Shown here: piece by piece, positions 43,711 to 51,266 of the stretch
Layout: each line of letters begins with the position of its first letter
Numbering within the stretch: the stretch's first letter is position 1
Assembly (NCBI GenBank): GCA_003222675.1
Contig: QHWT01000055.1
Coordinates: 1-64,000 of the forward strand
Length of the DNA: 64,000 bases
Source: Acidobacteriota bacterium
GTDB taxonomy: Bacteria > Acidobacteriota > Vicinamibacteria > Vicinamibacterales > 2-12-FULL-66-21
Direction: 5' to 3'
Notes under the pieces: model-generated
Database searches by the model: none
Seen by the model: only the letters and a program-made list of their open reading frames with translations
What the model was told of the DNA's origin: nothing
Program-made: the position numbers and the translations under genes

Positions 43711-44289
43711 TTGGGCCCGACCCACGAGGTGACCGTGCTCCTCAGAGCCTGGCGCCAGGGAGACGAGACGGCCCTGGATGCGTTGATGCCGCTCGTCCAC
43801 GACGAATTGCGGCGCATCGCCCGCCGGTGCTTGTACGGCGAGCATGCGAACAGCAGCGTGCAAGCGACCGAATTGGTCAACGAAGCCTATTTGCGCCTGG
43901 TCGACGTGCAACACGTCGACTGGCAGAACCGGACGCATTTTCTGGCGATGTCGGCGCGGTTGATGCGCCGCGTGCTCGTCGACCTCGCTCGATCGCGAGG
44001 TGCGGATAAGCGGGGCGGTGGCGCGGTTCGCGTGACGTTCGACGAAGCGGCGCTCGGCGGCGTTGCGCCCGATGCGGACGTGATTCGGCTGGACGATGCG
44101 CTGCAGGCGCTCGCCGCTCTGGACGATCGCAAGAGCCGCGTCGTCGAGCTGCGATTCTTCGGCGGGTTGACCGTCGACGAGACCGCCGTGGCGCTCCAGG
44201 TCTCGTCGAAAACCGTGCTGCGCGACTGGGAGTTCGCCCGGGCGTGGCTGCAGCAGGAATTGACCCGCGAGGCTGGACGTGACGCCTGA
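43711..44289 (+). CDS. ECF sigma factor of the acidobacterial TIGR02999 type
   Basis: This protein of about 192 residues has the typical start EVTVLLRAWRQGDETALDAL and region 2 (ELRRIARRCLYGEHANSSVQ, ATELVNEAYLRL, NRTHFLAMSARLMRRVLVD). The RSRGADKRGGG spacer and region 4 (LDDRKSRVVELRFFGGLTVD, ALQVSSKTVLRDWEFARAWL) follow. Such sigma factors are usually coupled to the Ser/Thr kinase encoded next, whose GTG start overlaps this stop. The TTG at 43711 fits best, but GTG at 43729 is possible. Confidence 0.85.
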   Translation: MGPTHEVTVLLRAWRQGDETALDALMPLVHDELRRIARRCLYGEHANSSVQATELVNEAYLRLVDVQHVDWQNRTHFLAMSARLMRRVLVDLARSRGADKRGGGAVRVTFDEAALGGVAPDADVIRLDDALQALAALDDRKSRVVELRFFGGLTVDETAVALQVSSKTVLRDWEFARAWLQQELTREAGRDA

Positions 44290-46249
44290 GCGCCTGCGCG
44301 AGATCGAAATGCTGTTTCACGAGGCTCGCGAGCGGACGCCAGCCGAGCGCGACGCGTTTCTCGCGCGCGCGTGCGCGCACGATTCCACGCTGCGGCGCGA
44401 GGTCGAGTCCTTGCTGGCGGAGCCGCCGGTCGGAATGATCGACGCGCCGCTTGGCGCGCTCGTCGCCGAACTCGTCGCGCCTCCCGTGCCGCGCCTCGCG
44501 CCAGGCTCGTCGGTCGGTCCGTATCGCATCGAGAGATTGCTCGCCGGCGGCGGCAGGGGCGAGGTGTATCGCGCACGCGACACGACCCTGGGCCGCGACG
44601 TGGCGATCAAGATTCTCCCGCGGCAGTTCACGACGGACCCGGAACGGCTGGCACGCTTCGAGCGGGAAGCACGAATGCTCGCCGCCCTCAATCATCCGAA
44701 CATCGGCGCCATCTACGGCCTCGAAGCAGCAGCCGGTGGCGTTCGGGCGCTGGTGCTCGAATTGGTGGAAGGCGAGACGGTGGCCGATCGGATCCAGCGC
44801 GGACCGATGCCAGTGACAGACGCGCTCACGATCGCGTGTCAGATCGCCGATGCTCTCGACGCCGCGCACGAGAAAGGAATCATTCACCGAGATCTCAAAC
44901 CGGCGAATATCAAAGTCACCCCCGGCGGCGTGGTGAAGGTGCTGGACCTCGGCCTCGCGAAGGCCGCGACCGGCGAGTTGCAATCGCCGATGGTGACCGA
45001 AGGCGGCACGCAGGAAGGGAGCATCCTCGGTACCGCGGCCTACATGAGTCCGGAGCAGGCGCGAGGGCAGGCGGTCGACAAGCGCACGGACATCTGGGCA
45101 TTTGGCTGTGTGTTGTACGAAATGCTCACCCGCCATCTGGCGTTTCAGGGCGAGACGGTCTCGGACACGATTGTGGCGAGCCTCGAACGCGAGCCGGACT
45201 GGGCAGCGCTTCCCGCGACAACGCCGCCAATGGTCGCGCGCCTCCTGCAGCGCTGCCTGGAGAAAGACCCGAAACGGCGTCTGCGGGATATCGCCGATGC
45301 GCGCGCCGAGCTCGACGACGCGTTGAGCGGGAAAGCGCCGGCGATGGGGCTGGGACACCCAGCCGTTGGCGCCGCACAGTCACGGTGGGGTCGATGGTCC
45401 GCGATCGTTCTGATCGCGCTCGCGTCGGCTCTGGCGGGGTGGGCTGTGAGGCGCCTCAATCCTGCTCCAGACAACCCGTTGTCCAACGCGACTTTCACTC
45501 GGTTGACGAATTTTGAAGGCGACGAGGCCCAGGCGGCGCTATCGCCGGACGGCAAATTTGCCGCATTTCTTTCCGATCGCGATGGGCCGCTCGATGTCTG
45601 GCTGACGCAGGTGGGCTCGGGCGGCTTCTTGAACCTGACTCGGAAGAGCCACATGCCGACGGTGAGACCGACGCGAAATATCGGTTTCTCTGGCCTTTCC
45701 TGGTTGACCGGGCGGTTGAAGTGGTGTGGTCCTCCGATGGCGCGCGGATGGTGTATCACACCGACGCCCCGGGAGACCCGATGTTCGTCGCGGATCGTAC
45801 CGGCGTCGGCGCCAAACAGATTTTTGTCGATCCGATTGTGGGAGGACACAACCATCATCAGGCATGGTCTCCCGATGGTCGATGGATTTACTTTGCACGC
45901 GGCATTCAAGACACGTGGCAAATGGACTTGTGGAGGATTGCAGCCAACGGCGGGCAACCGGAACGTCTCACTTATCACAACACGTATGTGGGTTTCCCGA
46001 CACCGACTGACGATCGTCACGTCCTTTACATCGCGAAGGATCATGAGGGCTCGGGCCCATGGTTGTGGGCGCTCGATACAAACAGCCGAGCGACGCGCCG
46101 TGTCGCGTACGGAACCGAGCAGTACCTGTCGATTGCCGGCAGCGCCGACCATCGTCGTCTTGTGGCGTCGGTGGCCAATCCAACTGCGAGCCTGTGGACC
46201 GTGCCGATTCTGGATCACCCTGCGGAGGATGGAGACGCGAAACCGATAG
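44279..46249 (+). CDS. Membrane Ser/Thr protein kinase, truncated by a frameshift after the TM helix
   Basis: An N-terminal stretch (residues 1-75, AERDAFLARAC) leads to a complete kinase domain (about 80-345): glycine loop LLAGGGRGEVYRARD, Lys in VAIKIL, catalytic HRDLKPANIKV, DLGLAKA in place of DFG, and GTAAYMSPEQARG. One TM helix (IVLIALASALAGWAV) and the beginning of a TolB-like propeller (LSPDGKFAAFLSDRDGPLDV) follow. Near 45690 codons are missing and the frame changes, so from there this frame is nonsense. The kinase part could still work. Confidence 0.8.
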   Translation: MTPERLREIEMLFHEARERTPAERDAFLARACAHDSTLRREVESLLAEPPVGMIDAPLGALVAELVAPPVPRLAPGSSVGPYRIERLLAGGGRGEVYRARDTTLGRDVAIKILPRQFTTDPERLARFEREARMLAALNHPNIGAIYGLEAAAGGVRALVLELVEGETVADRIQRGPMPVTDALTIACQIADALDAAHEKGIIHRDLKPANIKVTPGGVVKVLDLGLAKAATGELQSPMVTEGGTQEGSILGTAAYMSPEQARGQAVDKRTDIWAFGCVLYEMLTRHLAFQGETVSDTIVASLEREPDWAALPATTPPMVARLLQRCLEKDPKRRLRDIADARAELDDALSGKAPAMGLGHPAVGAAQSRWGRWSAIVLIALASALAGWAVRRLNPAPDNPLSNATFTRLTNFEGDEAQAALSPDGKFAAFLSDRDGPLDVWLTQVGSGGFLNLTRKSHMPTVRPTRNIGFSGLSWLTGRLKWCGPPMARGWCITPTPRETRCSSRIVPASAPNRFLSIRLWEDTTIIRHGLPMVDGFTLHAAFKTRGKWTCGGLQPTAGNRNVSLITTRMWVSRHRLTIVTSFTSRRIMRARAHGCGRSIQTAERRAVSRTEPSSTCRLPAAPTIVVLWRRWPIQLRACGPCRFWITLRRMETRNR

Positions 46250-47022
46250 TGCTGCCGACGGTGCGGGCCCTCGCGCCACGGCTGGCCGGGCAGTCGCTGT
46301 TTTACTTGTCCTCGCAGGGCACTGGTGACGGCCTGTGGCGTTTCGAGGACGGCAAGGCTGTCGAGATCTTGAAGGGATCTGACGAGGCGTTGTTCGAACC
46401 GCCGGCGGTCTCGGCGGATGGACACCAGCTGGCCGTGATCCTGAGGCGCGACGGAAAATTGCGCCTCCACGTCCTATCCGCAGATGGCGGCGATCTTCAA
46501 TCGCTCGCGGGGCCGATTGACGTTCGGGGATCGGTCTGCTGGTCGCCCGATAGCAAGTGGATCATTGCGGGCGGCATCGACGATCGTGGACCTGGGCTGT
46601 TCAAGATTCCCCTGAACCACGGCACGCCTGTCAGACTGATCGCCGGCACTGCCCGCGATCCGGTGTGGTCGCCGTCCGGAGATCTGATTGTGTACACCGG
46701 AGCCAACGTCAGCGTCGATGCGCCTCTATTGGCCATTCGAGCGGACGGTACGAATGTCGAATTGCCTGTAATCCGGCTTCGGGTTGAAGGAAACCGCTAT
46801 CGATTCGTTCCAAATGGCCTGGCGCTCGTGTACGCGCAAGGACCGTTTCCGGCGCAGGACTTCTGGCTGCTCGACATGGCGACGAAAAAATCGCGCCAAC
46901 TGAGCCACTTCAACAACTCCGCGGCCACGCAGTCTTTCGATGTGACCGCCGACGGCAAGCAGATCGTGTTCGACAGAGTGCGGGAAAACTCTGATATCGT
47001 CCTGATCGACCTTGCTCGATGA
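45685..47022 (+). pseudogene. TolB/WD40-like propeller of the kinase, displaced C-terminal part
   Basis: The frame resumes as FLVDRAVEVVWSSDGARMVY, continues with repeated blade motifs (WSPDGRWIYFARG, VSADGHQLAVI, WSPDSKWIIAGG, WSPSGDLIVYTG, VTADGKQIVFDR) and ends with NSDIVLIDLAR. In relatives it is fused behind the kinase and TM helix. Some tens of residues are missing between the two pieces, so a deletion rather than a single-base error is likely. Confidence 0.7.
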
Positions 47023-47059
47023 GATGCCCGCATTCGAGTCGCAAGGACACGCTTAATCC

Positions 47060-47637
47060 CTAGTCCGCGCGCAACACTTTCACCGGGTCGAGCCGTAAGG
47101 CACGGTACGCCGGCACCAGGCTTGCCATCAAGGCAACACGGGCCAGCGTGGCCGCGACTGCAGCAAGCGTCAGCGGAGCTGATGCGCTCACACCAAAGAC
47201 GAACGTTTCCATGACCCTCGCCGACGCCAGCGCGGCGATCGTTCCGGCCGCGATGCCGACGAGCGTCGGCGACATACCCTCGACGATCACCAGACGAAGA
47301 ACGTCGGCTGTCCGCGCGCCAAGCGCGGTTCTGATCCCGATCTCGCGGCTGCGTCCGGGGACGATGTAAGAGAGCACGCTGTAGATTCCGACTGCGGCGA
47401 GAGAGCAGCGCGACTCCTGCAAAGACTCCGAGCAGCAGCGCGCTGAAGCGCTGCGACGTCAGTCCCGCGTCGAGCACCTGCATCATCGTCCGGATATCTC
47501 CGACCGGCTGCTCTGGATCGATCGCGCGGATCGCTGCAACGGCAGGCTGGGCGAGCGTTCCGACCACCTGCCGAGGCACCGTCTTCGAGAAGGGCAGGCC
47601 TCGCTGGAGCTCATCGATGGTGGCGAGACACATGTGA
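47060..47637 (-). pseudogene. ADOP/MacB-type ABC permease, C-terminal fragment
   Basis: The minus strand reads VAAIRAIDPEQPVGDIRTMM, QRFSALLLGVFAGVAL, then in a shifted frame (near 47405) LAAVGIYSVLSYIVPGRSRE, IGIRTALGARTADVLRLV and LVPAYRALRLDPVKVLRAD. This is the last FtsX domain of acidobacterial duplicated-orphan permeases. The first three quarters of the protein are absent. It is cut at about 47637, where a second 5-prime-truncated gene starts on the other strand. Confidence 0.7.
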
Positions 47638-47986
47638 CCTATATGACGGCACGCTGCTCCAGATGCTCAAAGGACAGCGCGCCGAGAGCGCCGACACGAT
47701 TCGTCAGCTGGCGCGATTCCGCGATCCCGAAGGGCGGTACCACGTTGCTCGCCACTTGGCGCGTCTCCGCGCGACCGATGAAGCGCTCTCGTTTCTCGAA
47801 GAGGCCGTTCGCGAGGGCTTTTTCTGCGTGCCGGCGTTCGTGCGCGACCCGTGGCTCCATCCGCTCCGCGCGTCCCCGGCATTCGCCACGCTCATGCGCG
47901 AGGCGCACACGCGCCACCGCCGCGCAATCGTCAGCTTCATCAGCGCCGAGGGAGACCGGGTCCTCGGCATCGAGTATCCGGTGTGA
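47637..47986 (+). pseudogene. TPR-type C-terminal fragment of a kinase- or cyclase-like protein
   Basis: The frame reads RQLARFRDPEGRYHVARHLA, LSFLEEAVREGFFCVPAFVR, DPWLHPLRASPAFATLMREA and SFISAEGDRVLGIEYPV. This is the usual last TPR portion of large acidobacterial regulators such as Ser/Thr kinase-TPR or winged-helix-TPR proteins. Everything before it is missing at the junction with the permease fragment. Confidence 0.6.
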
Positions 47987-48036
47987 TCCGGGCTCAGCTT
48001 GATTGGGCTTCACGCGACAGGTACACTGATCAGATT

Positions 48037-48169
48037 GGGGATGCGCCGGACCGCGGTCCGGAACCTGTGCAAGTTCAGCCTACGAACCGCGTCAGGGCCG
48101 GAAGGCAGCAGCGCTAAGTAGACCCTGTGCTGTGCCGCAGGCCCTCCGGATCGCGGTCGGGCGCATCCC
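48037..48169 (+). ncRNA. ffs: Signal recognition particle RNA, small bacterial type
   Basis: The conserved SRP54-binding hairpin CAGGGCCGGAAGGCAGCAGC is present (48091-48110). The ends pair as GGGATGCGCC with GGCGCATCCC, with further pairing GGACCGCGGTCCGG against CCGGATCGCGGTC, giving one long rod. Location directly before dnaX is a conserved bacterial arrangement. The boundaries are set by the outer helix. Confidence 0.85.
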
Positions 48170-48215
48170 GCTCAGGCCCCTGGCTTCAGACTCCAGACTT
48201 CAGGCTACAACTCCA

Positions 48216-49985
48216 TTGTCGTACCAAGTTCTCGCGCGCAAGTGGCGCCCGCAGCGTTTCGATGACGTGATCGGCCAGCGCGGCGTGACCGAGACGCTTC
48301 GTAACGCGATCCGCGCGAAGCGTATCGCGCAGTCGTTCGTCTTCTCGGGGCCGCGCGGCGTCGGCAAGACCACCACCGCGCGCATTCTCGCGCGCGCGCT
48401 GAACTGCGAGCAGGGTCCCACGGCGGATCCGTGCGGTGTCTGCGACGCGTGCGTCGAGATCGCACAGGGACGCGACATCGACGTCCTCGAGATCGACGCC
48501 GCCACCAACACGCAGGTCGACAAGGTCCGCGAGGTGATCATCGCCGGCCTCGGCATGGCGCCCGTCCGCAACCGCTATAAGATTTTCATCATCGACGAAG
48601 TGCACCGTCTCTCGAACCAGGCGTTCGACGCGCTCCTCAAGTCGATCGAGGAGCCGCCGCCGCACGTCGTCTTCATGATGGCGACGACGGAGATCGAGAA
48701 AGTGCCGGCGACAATCCAGTCGCGCTCGCAGGTGTTCGAGCTGAAGACGATCGGCGTGAAGCAGATCGCCGATCAGCTCCGGAAGATCGCGGACGCTGAG
48801 AAGATCGACGTGGACGAGGCGGCGTTGATGCTCGTCGCGCGCGCGGGCGACGGCTCGATGCGCGACGCGCAGAGCGCGTTCGACCAGGTGATCGCGTTTG
48901 CCGGCGACACCATTACCGCCGATGACGTGACGACAGTACTCGGCCTGGTGCGTCGTGATTTGCTCATCGAGGTGGCGGACGCGATCGCACGCGAGGATGC
49001 GACGGCGGTGTTCGAGCTCGCCGGCCGCGCGTCCGAATCCGGCTACGATCTGCGCCTTGTCATTCGGGAGCTGGCGCGGCTCGCGCGCGACCTGCTCGTC
49101 TTGACCGTCGATCCGTCGCGCGCCTCCGACCCGGAGATCGCGGCCGAGGCCGAGCGCGAGCCGCTGCTGGCGCTCGCGAAGCAATTTTCCGGCGAAGATC
49201 TGATGCGCGCCTTCGACGTGCTCACGAAGGCGGAGCTCGACATCCGCAGCTCGATGCAGCCGCGGTATCACCTCGAAATGGCATTGCTCCGCTGGATTCA
49301 TCTGCGCAGGCTGGTGCCGCTGACCGATTTGATCGAGCAGATGAAAGGCGGCAGCGCGGGTGCAGCAGTAGGCCCGACCTTCAGGTCGGGCGCGCCCCGA
49401 GCTATGTCAGGCCCCGCGACAGAAACGCCGCGCGGACCAGCGCCCGTTCCTGTGGCCGGGGCCGCACGGGTTACCACAGTGAGGGCGGTCGAAGCGAAAC
49501 GGGCCGCCACGCCGATGCCCGTCAAAGTGCAGCAGGCGAGCGGCGCCGCTGCGAACGAATCAGGCGAGCTGAAGCCGGTCGATCCCGCCGATCTGAAGAA
49601 CGCGTTCCTCGAGGAGATCCGCAAGACGAAGCGGTTCTTTTACGGAGCCGTCGTGGCGCAGGCGCATCGCATCGACATCGAAGCAGACAAGGTCGTGTTC
49701 GTGTTCACGCCGCAGCACCGGGCCCTGCAGTCGCAGCTCGAGCAGTCACGCGCGTGGCTCGAATCGACAGCCTCGCAGCTCGCCGGGCGGCGAATGAGCG
49801 TCGTCTCCGCCGAAGGCGCCCCCTCCGGTGCTGCGCCGTCACGCGATACCGACCGAGACACCACACCGGCGCCACAGGCCGCGGATCGCCAGCAGGCGCT
49901 GAAACAGCAGGCGATGGCGGACTCTGGTGTTCAGACGCTTCTCGATGTCTTCGCCGCCGAGATCAAAGACGTCGAGAAGATGTAG
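48216..49985 (+). CDS. dnaX: DNA polymerase III subunit gamma/tau
   Basis: This 589-residue clamp loader ATPase starts (TTG) SYQVLARKWRPQRFDDVIGQ. It has Walker A GPRGVGKTTTAR, the zinc Cys set CEQGPTADPCGVCDAC, Walker B IFIIDEVHRLS, SRC-like SRSQVFELK and sensor 2 GDGSMRDAQSAFDQ. The tau-like C-terminus is shorter than in E. coli, with a Pro/Ala-rich linker and a final domain (EIRKTKRFFYGAVVAQAHRI) of the bacterial type. The TTG at 48216 is chosen because the protein starts there exactly like relatives; the leader before it is repeat-like spacer. Confidence 0.95.
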   Translation: MSYQVLARKWRPQRFDDVIGQRGVTETLRNAIRAKRIAQSFVFSGPRGVGKTTTARILARALNCEQGPTADPCGVCDACVEIAQGRDIDVLEIDAATNTQVDKVREVIIAGLGMAPVRNRYKIFIIDEVHRLSNQAFDALLKSIEEPPPHVVFMMATTEIEKVPATIQSRSQVFELKTIGVKQIADQLRKIADAEKIDVDEAALMLVARAGDGSMRDAQSAFDQVIAFAGDTITADDVTTVLGLVRRDLLIEVADAIAREDATAVFELAGRASESGYDLRLVIRELARLARDLLVLTVDPSRASDPEIAAEAEREPLLALAKQFSGEDLMRAFDVLTKAELDIRSSMQPRYHLEMALLRWIHLRRLVPLTDLIEQMKGGSAGAAVGPTFRSGAPRAMSGPATETPRGPAPVPVAGAARVTTVRAVEAKRAATPMPVKVQQASGAAANESGELKPVDPADLKNAFLEEIRKTKRFFYGAVVAQAHRIDIEADKVVFVFTPQHRALQSQLEQSRAWLESTASQLAGRRMSVVSAEGAPSGAAPSRDTDRDTTPAPQAADRQQALKQQAMADSGVQTLLDVFAAEIKDVEKM

Positions 49986-49989
49986 GCGT

Positions 49990-50140
49990 CGGTGCTCGGT
50001 GCCAGAGTGCTAAGGTGCTGAGTGCCGGGTGCGCGTTGGTGCCCGGTGCTGAGGTGCCTGATCCCAATGGGCCGGCGAGTGGCCGCGCACCAGACAGCAT
50101 CCGGCACGTGGCACATAGCACTTTGCACCCGGCACGACTA
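49990..50140. repeat. Degenerate GTGCC/GTGCT-word spacer with inverted arms
   Basis: The dnaX-ybaB gap is filled with variants of GGTGCTGAGTGCC on the left and GGCACGTGGCACATAGCAC on the right, which can fold into an irregular hairpin. No gene is present. Similar word-based hairpins with different words lie at 50452, 51168, 54424 and 56167. Confidence 0.6.
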
Positions 50141-50151
50141 GGATCACGCTA

Positions 50152-50451
50152 ATGAACATTCAACAAATGATGAAGCAGGCGCAGCAGATGCAGGAGCGTC
50201 TGCAGAAGCAGATGGCGGAAATGAAGGTCGAGGGGACCGCCGGCGGCGGCATGGTCACGGTCGTCGTCAACGGCGCGAAGCAGGTGCTGTCGCTCACGAT
50301 TGATCCTGAGGCCGTGTCGAAAGACGATGTCGCGATGCTTCAGGACCTCATCCTGGCGGCGATCAACGACGCTCAGCGCAAGGCGGACGAAGCCATGCAG
50401 AAGCAGATGAGCGGAATGATGGGCGGCATGAAGATCCCCGGCCTGTTCTAG
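50152..50451 (+). CDS. ybaB: YbaB/EbfC nucleoid-associated protein
   Basis: This 99-residue protein has a coiled-coil N-terminus (MNIQQMMKQAQQMQERLQKQ), the conserved core VEGTAGGGMVTVVVNGAKQV, and a second helix LQDLILAAINDAQRKADEAM. It ends in a Met/Gly-rich GMMGGMKIPGLF typical of the family. It forms DNA-binding dimers. Genes for it sit between dnaX and recR in very many bacteria, as here. Confidence 0.95.
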   Translation: MNIQQMMKQAQQMQERLQKQMAEMKVEGTAGGGMVTVVVNGAKQVLSLTIDPEAVSKDDVAMLQDLILAAINDAQRKADEAMQKQMSGMMGGMKIPGLF

Positions 50452-50560
50452 CTGGCTGGCGACAAACACAGCCTCAATGCCAATCCCAAAAGCCGAATGC
50501 CGAAAATTTCCATGGCTTTTTGGCATTTGGCATTTACCACTTGGATTGACATCGGCCCTT
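50452..50560. repeat. Degenerate TGCCAAA-word hairpin between ybaB and recR
   Basis: AATGCCAATCCCAAAAGCC on the left faces GGCTTTTTGGCATTTGGCA on the right, an imperfect inverted repeat of the word TTTGGCA. It could act as a weak terminator or RNA structure. It belongs to the same spacer class as the other word hairpins here. Confidence 0.6.
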
Positions 50561-50570
50561 TTAACCAGAC

Positions 50571-51167
50571 ATGGCTCGTCCTGATCCGCTGACGAAGCTG
50601 ATCGAGCAGCTTCAGCGCCTTCCCGGGATCGGCGCGAAAAGCGCGCAGCGGCTCGCGTTCCACGTGCTCAAGACTCCGCGCGAGGAAGTGGAGCGCCTCG
50701 CCGACGCGATGCGCGAGGTGAAGGATCGCGTCACCTACTGTTCCGTCTGCAGCAACATCACCGACACCGATCCCTGCTACTACTGCACGCATCCCGGGCG
50801 CGACGCGCGCGTGATCTGCGTCGTCGAGGAACCGGAAAACGTGGCCGCGATCGAGAAAACGCGCGACTTCCACGGCTTGTACCATGTGCTGATGGGCGCG
50901 CTGTCGCCGCTGCACGGCGTCGGCCCCGATGATCTGAAGATCAAGGGTCTGCTGACGCGCGTGGGAAACGGCGGGGTGGAGGAAGTGATCCTGGCGACGA
51001 ATCCCAATGTCGAGGGAGAGGCGACCGCGATTTATCTCGCGAAGCTCCTAAAGCCGCTCGGCGTGCGCGTCACGCGCATCGCAATGGGGGTGCCGGTCGG
51101 CAGCGACCTCGAGTACGCCGACGAGTTCACCATGCACAAAGCGATGGAAGGACGCCGCGAGGTCTGA
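50571..51167 (+). CDS. recR: Recombination mediator protein RecR
   Basis: This 198-residue protein has the helix-hairpin-helix [20 protein letters not shown], a four-Cys zinc site (YCSVC and CYYC), a Toprim domain ([35 protein letters not shown]) and the C-terminal [20 protein letters not shown]. It helps load RecA at gaps in the RecFOR pathway. Complete and canonical. Confidence 0.95.
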   Translation: MARPDPLTKLIEQLQRLPGIGAKSAQRLAFHVLKTPREEVERLADAMREVKDRVTYCSVCSNITDTDPCYYCTHPGRDARVICVVEEPENVAAIEKTRDFHGLYHVLMGALSPLHGVGPDDLKIKGLLTRVGNGGVEEVILATNPNVEGEATAIYLAKLLKPLGVRVTRIAMGVPVGSDLEYADEFTMHKAMEGRREV

Positions 51168-51245
51168 CTGGCTTCAGGCTGATGGCTAATGCCTCTTACC
51201 GGCTTAAAGACTCGAGGCTTTAAACCTGAACCGCCGTCAGGTGTT
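51168..51245. repeat. TTCAGGCT-word spacer after recR
   Basis: Variants of GGCTTCAGGCT occur on the left and GAGGCTTTAAACCTGAA on the right. A related CTTCAGACTCCAGACTTCAGG run stands before dnaX at 48183-48205. No gene is present. Confidence 0.5.
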
Positions 51246-51266
51246 AAGCCATGACTCCTGAGCCGT

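Noticed and set aside
43877-45358. Minus-strand frame of 493 residues opposite the sigma factor and kinase
   Set aside because: It covers two genes of different frames and is rich in Arg, Ala and His. It has no motif.
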